Shown here: positions 36,576 to 45,825 of the stretch, in pieces
Layout of the letters: every line of letters starts with the position of its first letter
Position numbering within the stretch: position 1 is the first letter of the stretch
Assembly: GCA_937951345.1 (NCBI GenBank)
Contig: CALFCF010000092.1
Location: forward strand, 1-62,775
DNA length: 62,775 bases
Direction: 5' to 3'
Source of the DNA: an uncultured Granulosicoccaceae bacterium
Lineage (GTDB): Bacteria; Pseudomonadota; Gammaproteobacteria; Granulosicoccales; Granulosicoccaceae
Program-made: the position numbers and the translations under genes
The notes under the pieces: generated by a model
What the model was told of the DNA's origin: nothing
What the model saw: only the letters and a program-made list of their open reading frames with translations
Database searches by the model: none

Positions 36576-37331
36576 TTATTGTTGAGCAGACGCGATTGTC
36601 GGGTACAACGTTTGCGAAAACTCAAAACTATTTGTGAGACCCTTTATTTCGACCTGGATAGGCGGGATGTCATCGGCGAACTGCAAAGCGCGCAAAACTC
36701 GCAATAAAGGTGTACCGCCAACTACGCCGAATAAATTTGCATCACTTTCATTTGCAGCAAGTGCAGAAAATGTCTGTTTTGCAACCACAGGCTCCAGATA
36801 AAAGTGCTCCCTAACCAATGTAGAGAGCGATACGCCTTCGAGACCCATCGTTAATAAATCAGCAAATACCGAAGCATCAAACAGAAACGTCTCAGTCAAC
36901 AGCACACTTTCGTCTGCCTGCGCATGACGGACTACACGTATCACTTGTTGCGACAATGCATCGGTGCCCGCAATTACCAAACGTTCGCTTTCTTCCAGCT
37001 CTACTAGTTCCGGTTTAATCGCGATAATCAATGATGCATCTATATCACTGCCAGCGAGTGCGTCGGTTGTTCCAGCCAACGAAAACAAATCTATGCTCTG
37101 GCGCGGCGCTAACACGAATGTGCCGGAACCCCGCCGCCGCTCAACACGCCCCTGTTGGACGAGCAAATCGGTAGCCTGTCGCACAGTCGGACGTCCGATT
37201 GCATACCGGCTTGCCAGCGAATGTTCAGAGGGAATACGTCCATCCACCGGATACACGCCCTGCTCGATCTCGCCTTCAATGCGTTTAGCTAGCTGTCGAT
37301 ACAGCGGAATTGGTGAGCGGGGATTGAGCAT
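36576..37331 (-). CDS. GntR-family (HutC/UTRA) regulator of trpBA
   Basis: A 251 aa repressor-type protein. The N-terminal winged helix has IPLYRQLAKRIEGEIEQG, RIPSEHSLASRYAIGRPTVR and RRRGSGTFV. The C-terminal UTRA ligand domain runs from about 95 to 245 (VIRVVRHAQADESVLLTETF; PPIQVEIKGL). UTRA domains bind small metabolites. It is the first gene of an operon with trpB and trpA, an unusual partner for tryptophan synthase. Two dyad sites over its own promoter (37394-37408, 37441-37458) indicate autoregulation of the whole operon. The ligand is unknown. Confidence 0.9.
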   Translation of the reverse strand: MLNPRSPIPLYRQLAKRIEGEIEQGVYPVDGRIPSEHSLASRYAIGRPTVRQATDLLVQQGRVERRRGSGTFVLAPRQSIDLFSLAGTTDALAGSDIDASLIIAIKPELVELEESERLVIAGTDALSQQVIRVVRHAQADESVLLTETFLFDASVFADLLTMGLEGVSLSTLVREHFYLEPVVAKQTFSALAANESDANLFGVVGGTPLLRVLRALQFADDIPPIQVEIKGLTNSFEFSQTLYPTIASAQQ

Positions 37332-37393
37332 GCGTTGGGGCAGTTATCGCGTGAGATATCCGTTTAGCGGTAGTCGCAGAGAATTCGAGGTGT

Positions 37394-37458
37394 ATTTGTC
37401 GGACAAATCCGATTAAAGGCTTATGTTAACTATTTTTGTAAAGTTGTCAATACAACTT
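37394..37458 (-). promoter_or_regulatory. gntR-trpBA promoter with two operator-like palindromes
   Basis: On the minus strand TTGACA (37445-37450) and TAACAT (37423-37428) are 16 bases apart. AAGTTGT-CAAT-ACAACTT (37441-37458, 7-bp perfect arms) covers the -35, and ATTTGTC-G-GACAAAT (37394-37408, 7-bp perfect arms) lies just after the expected transcription start. Both share TTGT...ACAA symmetry, as seen for HutC-type GntR operators. Nothing else is seen between 37332 and 37676. Confidence 0.65.
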
Positions 37459-37676
37459 ATTAATTGTTAGTACGCTATCCCCACCCGCCCGGATCGCAAG
37501 TGACTGCATTGACTGTTGCAAATATTTTGTTAATACATTGATTTGCCACAATAAGGCGGGTTTCTACTCGGGCAGCCACAAAGACCGACCCTGTCTGAGG
37601 TCAACAAAGGCAGACTGCTCAGGCCTCCCGCCACCGTCACCAACAAGGTGCAACAGTCTATGCACCCAGTTTGGGT

Positions 37677-38597
37677 TTAGTGCAGCTGAACCAGCGGTTG
37701 GTAGGCTTGCCCTGAAACCGCCTGCTGCAGCATCAAAAAATCAACCTCGACAAGAATATCCCGTGGCACAGCGTTACGCCTAAGCTCAAACAAGTAACGA
37801 TAGGCTGGTGCAATATCAGTGAGTCCTGCCTCGCGCAGTAAATGAATGATATGAACAGCAGCCCGAGTGCGCTTCTGCGTATACTGAACTGCCAGCTCCA
37901 ACAGCCCCATGCCATGATAGTCAACCGCATCGACGCGTGCACCATGGTCAATCAGCCATTTCGTCGCTGACAGTTTTTCCTCGTAGACAGTAAGATTCAG
38001 TGGCGTCCAACCGTGCAGCGTATCAACATGATTCAGATCGGCACCGGCTTTGTGCAGAATGTCGGCAATATCCATCCGCTGTAATTCAAGTGCTCGAAAA
38101 ATCGGACTACGGCCGTTGCGATCTGTGGCATTCACATTGGCCTGATGTTTAACAAGCAATTCAACAAGTGACGGGATTTTAAGTATTGACGCATTGTGCA
38201 ACGGCGTCGATTGATCGAGTGACTGCTTTACATCCGGATCGACACCGGATGTCAGCAAATACCGCGCAATCGGCACGTCAGCGATGCGAATAGCTGTGTG
38301 CAGTAGACGACCGGCGTCGCGCGGGTTAGCAAGAAGTTGTGGATGGATCGAGAGCCAATCATGCAGCGCATCCAGTCGATGTGCCCGTACAAGAGTCAGC
38401 GCCTTTCTAAAGACACCGGAAGGCTGCGTGTTTGTCGTTGGTGCAGTCGCTGCAGTGATTTCAGTTGCTGTTGCAGCTGTTGAACAGACTGCCAGCCAGC
38501 CGATGGTGATAGCAATGGCTAGCAGCTGATATCTTCTGCGAAGATGGCTTCTGGAGCGTGAACCCGGACAGCGGTTCGGATGATGAGGGCGCCGCAT
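37677..38597 (-). CDS. Secreted ankyrin-repeat protein
   Basis: A 306 aa protein with a basic N-terminus (HLRRRYQLLAIAITIGWLAVC) serving as signal peptide or anchor, then about five ankyrin repeats at 95-260 (e.g. DQSTPLHNASILKIPSLVEL, DRNGRSPIFRALELQRMDIA, HGWTPLNLTVYEEKLSATKW). Ankyrin repeats bind proteins, here probably in the periplasm. It starts 42 bases after the malate synthase G stop on the same strand, so it may be co-transcribed with glcB. No functional link is obvious. Confidence 0.8.
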   Translation of the reverse strand: MRRPHHPNRCPGSRSRSHLRRRYQLLAIAITIGWLAVCSTAATATEITAATAPTTNTQPSGVFRKALTLVRAHRLDALHDWLSIHPQLLANPRDAGRLLHTAIRIADVPIARYLLTSGVDPDVKQSLDQSTPLHNASILKIPSLVELLVKHQANVNATDRNGRSPIFRALELQRMDIADILHKAGADLNHVDTLHGWTPLNLTVYEEKLSATKWLIDHGARVDAVDYHGMGLLELAVQYTQKRTRAAVHIIHLLREAGLTDIAPAYRYLFELRRNAVPRDILVEVDFLMLQQAVSGQAYQPLVQLH

Positions 38598-38639
38598 GTC
38601 GATATCGATCGCTGCGAACGCCGCTCAAGTTCCAGCCGG

Positions 38640-40820
38640 TTAGAGGCCGAGCCCCTTGCTTTTGGCCTCTCGTCGGCGTTCTGTCAGCACAAACTCGGTA
38701 TAACCGTTCGCTTGCTCCCTGCCTTTCAGGACAAGATCAAGTGCAGCCTGGAAAGCCACACTGGCATCAAAATCCGGCGCCATGTTGGTATATCCAGGGT
38801 CACCACTGTTCTGCCCATCGACGACCAGTGCCATACGTTGCATCGTGTCGACAACCTGCTCCTCGGTGATTAATCCGTGGCGCAGCCAATTGGCGAGAAA
38901 CTGACTTGAAATTCGCAGTGTCGCCCGGTCTTCCATCAGACCGACATTATTAATGTCCGGCACTTTCGAGCAACCGACTCCCTGATTAACCCAGCGCACG
39001 ACATAACCCAGGATGCCCTGACAATTGTTGTCCATTTCACGCTGCATGTCGTCCGCGTTGTAGTTCCGTCCCTGTTCTGACAATGGGATGGTAAGTATGT
39101 CATCCAGCGAAGCACGTTGACGACTGCCAAGCTCTTGCTGTCGGGCAAAAACATCGACCTGATGATAGTGCGTTGCATGTAATGTTGCACCGGTTGGCGA
39201 CGGTACCCAGGCGGTATTTGCACCGGCATTAGGATGGCCAATTTTCTGCTCAAGCATTTCAGCCATCATATCCGGCATTGCCCACATGCCCTTACCGACC
39301 TGCGCAGATCCACTCAAGCCACAGCCAAGACCGACGTCTACATTCCAGTCCTCATAGGCAAGCAACCACGGCAGCGCTTTCATTTCGCCTTTGGGCACCA
39401 TCGCGCCGGCTTCCATTGCAGTGTGAATTTCATCACCGGTGCGATCAAGGAAACCGGTATTAATGAATATGCATCGCGTTGATGCGGCACGAATACATTC
39501 CTTCAGATTAACCGTGGTTCTGCGCTCTTCATCCATGATACCGATTTTCAATGTATCCGCATCCAAACCCAACGCTTTTTCGACAAAACCGAACATCTCA
39601 ACGGATAGTGCTACTTCCTCCGGTCCATGTTGTTTCGGTTTGACGATATACACACTGCCTTCGCGTGAATTTTTATTCGACGCCTTTTTAATATCATGAA
39701 TGGCACAAGCACTGGTAACCATTGCATCGAGATATGTCTCTGGAATCTCATTACCGTTACTGTCCAGAACTGCGTCTGTATACATGTGCGCGCCGACGTT
39801 TCTGACCAGCATCACACTGCGCCCCGGCAACACTAAAGATCCGCCTGCTGCTGCAACGTATTCGCGGTCAGGATTTAATCTACGAGCAAGAGTTTTTCCA
39901 TCCTTTTTGAATTCAGCCTGTAAATCGCCTGTCATCAGACCAAGCCAGTTGCGATACACCAGCACCTTGTCTTCAGCATCTACTGCTGCGACTGAATCTT
40001 CGCAATCCTGAATTGTGGTTAACGCAGATTCCAGCAGCACGTCCTTAACACCTGCTGCACTGTCCTTGCCTATCAGGTGTTCGGCATCGACTTGTATTTC
40101 AATGTGCAGACCGTTATTGCACAAAAGAACTGCTTCCGGCGCACTTTCCGATCCGTTATATCCTTTGAATTTACCGGCATCCTGCAGCCCCACCTGACTG
40201 CCATTAGCCAGTTCGACCTGCAACTGCCCATCACTCACGGCGTAGCGTGTGACATCAGCATGGCTACCTGACACCAGTGGTGCTGCACTGTCCAGGAAGT
40301 TTGCCGCCCATGCAATTACACGTGCACCTCGTGCCGGGTTGTACCCACCGCTGCGCTCTGCGCCGCCCGCTTCATCGATGGCATCTGTGCCGTAAAGCGC
40401 ATCATAGAGACTACCCCACCGTGCATTTGCCGCATTGATCGCGTAGCGAGCATTGTTGACAGGTACAACAAGCTGGGGGCCTGCAACCCGTGCCAATTCA
40501 TCATCAACACGACTGACGTTTATTTTGAAATCCGCGCCCTCATCGACCAGATAACCAATCGACTTCAGATGGCTTAAATAAGCATCACGATCGTAAGTAG
40601 CGCCGGCATTGGCGTTGTGCCAATCATCCAAACTTTGCTGCAGCTTGTCGCGCTGTTCGAGTGTCGCCTTGTTGCGTGGCCCAAATGTTTCAACAAGTTC
40701 TCCCAGCGATGACCAAAAGCTATCGTTGTCTACACCGGTGCCCGGTAAAACCTCATCCCTCACCATATCGTGCAATTGTTGATCGATTGACAAATTGCCG
40801 ATCGTTACGCGTTCAGCCAT
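38640..40820 (-). CDS. glcB: Malate synthase G
   Basis: Condenses glyoxylate with acetyl-CoA to malate in the glyoxylate/glycolate pathway. 726 aa from ATG 40820 (E. coli 723), with GGAG before it; the open frame runs 67 codons further without support. Motifs: [66 protein letters not shown] and [20 protein letters not shown]; catalytic Asp in the C-terminal [20 protein letters not shown] region. Complete. Fits with the glyoxylate-linked genes at 26.6-33.8 kb. Confidence 0.96.
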   Translation of the reverse strand: MAERVTIGNLSIDQQLHDMVRDEVLPGTGVDNDSFWSSLGELVETFGPRNKATLEQRDKLQQSLDDWHNANAGATYDRDAYLSHLKSIGYLVDEGADFKINVSRVDDELARVAGPQLVVPVNNARYAINAANARWGSLYDALYGTDAIDEAGGAERSGGYNPARGARVIAWAANFLDSAAPLVSGSHADVTRYAVSDGQLQVELANGSQVGLQDAGKFKGYNGSESAPEAVLLCNNGLHIEIQVDAEHLIGKDSAAGVKDVLLESALTTIQDCEDSVAAVDAEDKVLVYRNWLGLMTGDLQAEFKKDGKTLARRLNPDREYVAAAGGSLVLPGRSVMLVRNVGAHMYTDAVLDSNGNEIPETYLDAMVTSACAIHDIKKASNKNSREGSVYIVKPKQHGPEEVALSVEMFGFVEKALGLDADTLKIGIMDEERRTTVNLKECIRAASTRCIFINTGFLDRTGDEIHTAMEAGAMVPKGEMKALPWLLAYEDWNVDVGLGCGLSGSAQVGKGMWAMPDMMAEMLEQKIGHPNAGANTAWVPSPTGATLHATHYHQVDVFARQQELGSRQRASLDDILTIPLSEQGRNYNADDMQREMDNNCQGILGYVVRWVNQGVGCSKVPDINNVGLMEDRATLRISSQFLANWLRHGLITEEQVVDTMQRMALVVDGQNSGDPGYTNMAPDFDASVAFQAALDLVLKGREQANGYTEFVLTERRREAKSKGLGL

Positions 40821-41495
40821 AGTTTTAAAATTCTCCGAAAATGTAATTTTAGCCGCTTTTAAATTACCGCTTTTGTTGCCAATAACCCTGGTTTGAGCAG
40901 GGACAAGACCCGCTACAGAGCCCCTGAAGTTTACGTCGATAGACAGAAAAAGGATCGTGCACGAAACGCATAATTGAATAGAGCGCTGGTCTTTGTTACG
41001 GGGCCAAAGTCCAACCTGCAACTTACAAACAATAACAGTCTGAAGGTAGTACAGAAAGAGCCAAAGGCTGACTCCCGCTGGGACAGGTTCGAACCAGCAG
41101 CAGCTACCGTTTCACGTTTGTTGACGATTTACACGTGCCTCAGGAAAAGCTCCAGAACTCACAAACGCCGGGGTCAACACTGCAAGCACCCGGCTAGCCG
41201 TCTTTACCGAACTTTATTTCCTACGCAAAAATCAGATGTCATTGATTGAATGACGTATTTATGGGACACCGTTCCCGCTTCAACACGCATAATTGATTAA
41301 TGTGTACATCAGGCAATAAACCCTCACTCTGCCGCTGGTACAGCGGTAAAGTGGCTGATATGATGAATTACACCTGAATTTTGACAACCTGTCACACGGA
41401 ATTCCAACGGGCAGTGTTGTCAGCCTAGCGCAAAAAGGCCAAAATTCCCCAAATATACACAGCCCTGCCAATATCCAACGGTTGTACTTGAAACT
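40821..41495. other. Intergenic region between glcB and the GH16 lipoprotein gene
   Basis: This 675-base gap between divergent genes has no supported gene. A short hairpin CCGCTG-GTA-CAGCGG lies at 41332-41346. Promoters for both flanking genes must be here, but I could not point to convincing -35/-10 pairs. Confidence 0.4.
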
Positions 41496-43538
41496 ATGAC
41501 GTCTAAACATTTCGCAAGAACCTTAATTTTCGGCGCATCGTCACTGGCTTTAGTAGCCTGTGGCAGCGACTCAAACCCATCAGAAGAAGTGCTCTCACCG
41601 CTGGATGATGTCAATCCAACGGCAGATGCTGGTGGTGGCGTGGTCACACCTGCCCCTTCAGCACCTGTTACTGATGATGGTGCAACGGGATCTCCGGCAG
41701 ACGACGCTCCGGTAACGCCTCCGCCTGCAGTAACGCCTCCGCCTGTCGTAACGCCAACATCGACACCCACTGCGCCTCCGCAGGTTGTAGTGACACCTGA
41801 GCCTCCACCGGAAGTTGTGGTCACGCCCGATCCGGCTCCGGCACCAGCACCGGAAGTTGTGGTCACACCCGATCCCGCTCCGGCACCAGCACCGGAAGTT
41901 GTGGTCACACCCGATCCAGCTCCTGCGCCAGCACCGGAAGTTGTGGTCACACCCGATCCGGCGCCAGCTCCTGAAGCTGCACCCGCGCCCACGGATGATG
42001 GCACGACAGATACTGATGCCGACGACGGCGGTAATGCACCAACGACACCACCGGCCATAGAGCTTCCCACCGGGATAACAGGATCAACCATCATACCGGC
42101 AACGCATGGCCCTATAGCCAGCGTGGACTTTGATTTCGACGACCCGTTTGGTGCTGACATTGAAAGGAGCGTACCGCAACCACAAGGCGCTATACCGACA
42201 CCGCCTGGACGACTGCGGCTTAATCTGCTCAGTAATGACTGGATCGAAATTGACTGGACACCGTCAGCTGATGACGGAGAAGTTGTTGAGTATCGCATCT
42301 ATCGCGATGGTGAGCAGCTCTACACGGTTCGCGGTGACCAGACTCACCCTCAAAGCGGCAGCCGCAATGAAATCAGCAAGTTCTGGGAAACCACATCGTT
42401 TATTGACTGCAACTTTACGCGCTTCGGCGGGCCAAATGATCCGCTGCACCGTTGCGTAGACAATGCGCCTCAGCCTGGCGTGGAGTATGTCTGGACAGTG
42501 ACTGCCGTGGATAACGATGGCAATGAATCCGAGCCCAGTAATTCGCTGACAGCAAGACTGTATAGCAACGATGGTGGTTCACCTGTCGCTTTGTACTCTG
42601 ACATTTTCCTTGATGGTGATGACATCTTTCCGTTCGCTACAAACTTCTCGCGAACAGAAAATTTCCTTGATCAGTTTGTTCAGGTTTTCGCTGATGAGTT
42701 TAACGAACCTGAACTTGATCTCACCAAATGGAACACTGAACTGGTCTGGACTGATGAAGTCATCATCAACGGAGAACAACAGATATTTGTCAACTCAAGT
42801 GACCCGGATAATCAAATCGATTATGACCCGTTCCGTTTAACTGGAGACAGTCTGGTCATTGAAGGCATTCCGACTCGCCCGGGCGATTCCGAATTCTTTC
42901 CGGATGCATGCTTCGAAGAACAGACTCCAGCACGTTGTCAGTTCCTGTCAGGTGCCATCGCATCGCATGACAAATTCGGCTTCACCTATGGTTATGTAGA
43001 AGGCAGAATCCGTGTCAGCGATAACACCGGTGGTCTGTCGTCATTTTATCTTTTCCACCGATTCGGCGGCACGGGCAATGGATTCCATTCGCCTGAAATC
43101 GATATCCTCGAATATCTTGGTGACAACCCGTTTGGCGATGAAGATGCATTCCAGACTTATCATTACAGTGATCCTGTGACGGGGTTGACTAAGTCCTCGC
43201 CAACGATGAACTATGAGAATCCGACGGGTGCTCTGTTCTCTGATGACTTCCATACCTACAGTGTTCTGTGGGAGCCTGGTCTGTCGATCTGGTACATAGA
43301 CGGTCAGGAAATCCGGCGCATCAGTGGACCGCAGATCGGACGTCAACAGATGAATATCGTTGCCTATCTGGTAACTGGTAGTGAGTGGGCACCCACACCT
43401 ACGGGTAATTTCCCGCTGCAAATGGAAATTGACTACATCAGAGCGTATCAACGCCCTGCTTACATATGTAACAACAACCTGACACTCGCCGCGTTTAATA
43501 ACGACCAAGGCGCATGCCAGGCACAGCTAAACCCGTAG
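41496..43538 (+). CDS. GH16 glucanase lipoprotein with Pro-rich linker and FN3 domain
   Basis: A surface-attached glycoside hydrolase of 680 aa. The lipobox LALVAC makes Cys22 the lipid anchor. Residues about 50-170 are a low-complexity linker with a 14-aa unit (EVVVTPDPAPAPAP) repeated, encoded by a 42-bp tandem repeat near 41800-41975. A fibronectin type III domain lies at about 225-350 (PGRLRLNLLSNDWIEIDWTP). The GH16 domain (about 385-665) has the catalytic EIDILE, with Glu534 as nucleophile, Asp536 and Glu539 as acid/base. Likely substrates are beta-1,3-glucans such as laminarin. A close GH16 paralogue is at 59254-61647. Confidence 0.9.
   Translation: MTSKHFARTLIFGASSLALVACGSDSNPSEEVLSPLDDVNPTADAGGGVVTPAPSAPVTDDGATGSPADDAPVTPPPAVTPPPVVTPTSTPTAPPQVVVTPEPPPEVVVTPDPAPAPAPEVVVTPDPAPAPAPEVVVTPDPAPAPAPEVVVTPDPAPAPEAAPAPTDDGTTDTDADDGGNAPTTPPAIELPTGITGSTIIPATHGPIASVDFDFDDPFGADIERSVPQPQGAIPTPPGRLRLNLLSNDWIEIDWTPSADDGEVVEYRIYRDGEQLYTVRGDQTHPQSGSRNEISKFWETTSFIDCNFTRFGGPNDPLHRCVDNAPQPGVEYVWTVTAVDNDGNESEPSNSLTARLYSNDGGSPVALYSDIFLDGDDIFPFATNFSRTENFLDQFVQVFADEFNEPELDLTKWNTELVWTDEVIINGEQQIFVNSSDPDNQIDYDPFRLTGDSLVIEGIPTRPGDSEFFPDACFEEQTPARCQFLSGAIASHDKFGFTYGYVEGRIRVSDNTGGLSSFYLFHRFGGTGNGFHSPEIDILEYLGDNPFGDEDAFQTYHYSDPVTGLTKSSPTMNYENPTGALFSDDFHTYSVLWEPGLSIWYIDGQEIRRISGPQIGRQQMNIVAYLVTGSEWAPTPTGNFPLQMEIDYIRAYQRPAYICNNNLTLAAFNNDQGACQAQLNP
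41800..41975 (+). repeat. 42-bp in-frame tandem repeat in the GH16 linker
   Basis: The 42-base unit encoding EVVVTPDPAPAPAP is repeated about four times with few changes, giving a Pro/Val-rich spacer between the lipid anchor and the enzyme. Copy number is likely to vary between strains without breaking the frame. Confidence 0.8.
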
Positions 43539-43590
43539 CAAACTCAAGCTAAACAGAAAGGCTATTTTTTAGTTTCTTTGTTACTTTCTG

Positions 43591-43622
43591 CTCGACACCG
43601 GTGAGTAATCACCGGTGTCGAG
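43591..43622. terminator. Strong hairpin between convergent genes, probable bidirectional terminator
   Basis: CTCGACACCGGTGA (43591-43604) and TCACCGGTGTCGAG (43609-43622) form a perfect 14-bp stem with a GTAA loop, between the GH16 and HAD genes. T-rich sequence follows 14 bases later on the plus strand (ATTTTTTC), so it is a terminator with a displaced U tract or an mRNA-end stabiliser. Confidence 0.7.
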
Positions 43623-43664
43623 ACCTTTCCTACTGATTTTTTCTCACTTTTTGTTCTGACAGAT

Positions 43665-44312
43665 TCAGTTCTGCTGAACGAAAGCAGCTACGATATCCCT
43701 GATCATTGCACCCACGGTCGCAGTGTCTTTTGCTTGAAAAGCCTGTAGCTGGCACTGCTGTGCAGCGTTGACGTTTTCGGGCATGTCATCCAGAAACACA
43801 CAGTGTTGCGGCACAAGAGCGCAGGTTTTGATCAGATGGTGATAAATGGCCAGATCCGGTTTCAGCATTTTGCAGTCGCAGGAAAGCACCGCATGCTCCA
43901 CCCATGAAAAACACGCGTGGTTCTTAAACAGGTACTGGCCAGCATGAGACGGCATGTTTGACAGGATATACAAAGGCAGTCCGGCGTCACGTGCTTCTTG
44001 CATCGCAGCGACAGTATCCGGCAGCGGTACAAGACTCTCCGGCATTTTCCTGTAGATGGATTCAATCCAATCGTTGTCTTTCGGCCAGCGTTGTTGTGCC
44101 CTTTTAATCGCGACTTCCGGTGTTAAAACGCCACGATCAAGATCCAGCCAGTCGCTCTGCCTGATAGTCGCCTCTACCACCTCAGTCACCACAGACGCAT
44201 CCGGTTGACCCGAGCCCGGGTGCGCACGATAGCCAAGTTTTACCGGGCTCCATTCGCAAATGACATTACCAATGTCGAGAATCAATGCCTGGACAGGCAG
44301 TACGAGTTGCAT
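43665..44312 (-). CDS. HAD-superfamily hydrolase
   Basis: A 215 aa haloacid dehalogenase-like phosphatase. Motif I is LILDIGNVICEW (nucleophile Asp; the usual second Asp is replaced by GNV, as in the YihX-type group), motif II LYILSNMPSH, motif III lysine in DCKMLKPDLAIYHHL, and motif IV VFLDDMPENVNAA. YihX-like members dephosphorylate alpha-D-glucose-1-phosphate, but the substrate here cannot be fixed. Divergent from the class IV aminotransferase gene. Confidence 0.88.
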   Translation of the reverse strand: MQLVLPVQALILDIGNVICEWSPVKLGYRAHPGSGQPDASVVTEVVEATIRQSDWLDLDRGVLTPEVAIKRAQQRWPKDNDWIESIYRKMPESLVPLPDTVAAMQEARDAGLPLYILSNMPSHAGQYLFKNHACFSWVEHAVLSCDCKMLKPDLAIYHHLIKTCALVPQHCVFLDDMPENVNAAQQCQLQAFQAKDTATVGAMIRDIVAAFVQQN

Positions 44313-44409
44313 AGAGTTATCTCCGGTAAGTCGCAGGATTATCGGTATTATCCAACGATTCTACCCGCTGGGTGGGTGCGCTTCTTTATAATAGGCATAC
44401 CTTTAGGCC

Positions 44410-45375
44410 GTGTGTAGAAACACAGTGATCACAAACGACAGCACAGAAAAACAAACGACGCACGACGCCGATGATGATCCTCGCAATCAACATATCCTGA
44501 TTAACATCAATGGTGAGCTCGTCCCCAGAGATCAGGCCACTGTCTCTGTCTACGATTCAGGCTTTCTGCTTGGTGACGGGATGTGGGAGGGTATGCGTCT
44601 CTACAACGGTAAGTGGGCATTTTTCGATGAACACATGGATCGCCTGTTCAACAGCTGTAAGGCTGTATCGCTCGATATCGGCATGTCGCGTGAAGAAATA
44701 CATGATGCGCTTGAAACAACAGCAAGTACCAACGGTATGATCAGCGATGTTCATTGCAGGTTAATGGTAACAAGGGGAGTCAAATCCAAGCCGTTTCAAC
44801 ACCCCTCTTTGTCAAAAACAGGTCCAACGATCGTTATCATCATGGAGCACTCAAAGCCCGTCGATGCGCTGCAGCAGAAAGGAATTCGTCTGGCCAGCGT
44901 CCCTCAGGTACGCGGGCTCCCGCATTCACAGGACGCAAAGCTCAACTCTCATTCAAAACTCAACTGTGTCATTGCCTGCCTGCAGGCAGAAGCTGCCGGT
45001 GCCGACGAGGCACTGATGCTCGACCCCTACGGCTTTGTCAACACGACCAATGCCTGTAACTTTTTTATTGTGCGTAAAGGTGAGGTGTGGACAAGCACGG
45101 GGGACTACTGCATGAACGGTGTGACACGACAGAAAATTATCGATCTGTGCCGCGACAACAGCATTCCAGTCTTTGAAAAAAACTTTTCCCTATATGAATC
45201 CTACAGTGCAGATGAGGCGTTTTTGACCGGCACATTCGGCGCTCAAACACCGGTGGCCAGTATTGATGGCAAAACCATCGGTCAAACCGGTGGCGAATCA
45301 TCCCCTGGAGCCGGAGACATAACCCGTCAGTTACAAATGCTCTATCGCCAATTGATTAATGACGCAACAAGCTAA
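44410..45375 (+). CDS. Class IV PLP aminotransferase (BCAT/D-amino acid type)
   Basis: A fold-type IV aminotransferase of about 321 aa (GTG 44410; another GTG at 44425 is possible). It may act on branched-chain or D-amino acids or on aminodeoxychorismate. Motifs: SVYDSGFLLGDGMWEGMRLY, the PLP lysine in LNSHSKLNCVIACL, EALMLDPYGFVNTTNACNFF and GVTRQKIIDLC. The N-terminal about 30 residues are polar and unlike the family. No ilv genes are near, so the substrate is left open. Confidence 0.87.
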   Translation: MCRNTVITNDSTEKQTTHDADDDPRNQHILININGELVPRDQATVSVYDSGFLLGDGMWEGMRLYNGKWAFFDEHMDRLFNSCKAVSLDIGMSREEIHDALETTASTNGMISDVHCRLMVTRGVKSKPFQHPSLSKTGPTIVIIMEHSKPVDALQQKGIRLASVPQVRGLPHSQDAKLNSHSKLNCVIACLQAEAAGADEALMLDPYGFVNTTNACNFFIVRKGEVWTSTGDYCMNGVTRQKIIDLCRDNSIPVFEKNFSLYESYSADEAFLTGTFGAQTPVASIDGKTIGQTGGESSPGAGDITRQLQMLYRQLINDATS

Positions 45376-45825
45376 AACCGCCGTTACGCTGGGGCTTTGC
45401 TCAACGCTGAATCTTCGCTCAAACCGGTTCTGTTGTTACTGGATCCATTTACTCAGTCTGATCTGCAGATGCGAAAAAAAATTTGAATCTGAAGGAACTA
45501 ATTACGCCGAACAAGATCACAATGAGTGTAGTTACATATTATGTCTACCGACTTAACGCTGACACTCCGTCAGCGATTCAAAGTTACAGCCGGACGGTGA
45601 GCAGCATCAGCGTAGTCAGTACTTACTCCAACCAGTACATACTCTGGACTTTTTAAAAAAGTGGTACCAGAATATTATGCAATATCTTCGAATGTAAAGA
45701 TTTTGCGTACGTTTTAATCATCAACGCCACAAAAAATTGAAGTAGGCTACAATCGCTTTACGGAAACCTCATGTAGCAATACTTTTCCTAATCAAACCGA
45801 CAAACACAGGAAACTGAGCAAACTT
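45376..45825. other. Intergenic region before the spondin lipoprotein gene
   Basis: This 450-base stretch has no supported gene. It contains the palindrome ACTTTTTAAAAAAGT (45648-45662), flanked by CTGG and CCAG, a possible hairpin. The remainder is A/T-rich leader sequence. Confidence 0.4.

Noticed and set aside
36576-37331. GntR protein as a MocR-type aminotransferase fusion
   Set aside because: The C-terminal part is a UTRA ligand domain; length is 251 aa and there is no PLP domain.
41420-42298. 292-codon minus-strand open frame rich in Gly/Ser/Val/Ala opposite the GH16 linker
   Set aside because: It is the antisense of the Pro-rich tandem repeat in the GH16 lipoprotein; the repeat lacks stops on both strands. 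No domain or ribosome site.
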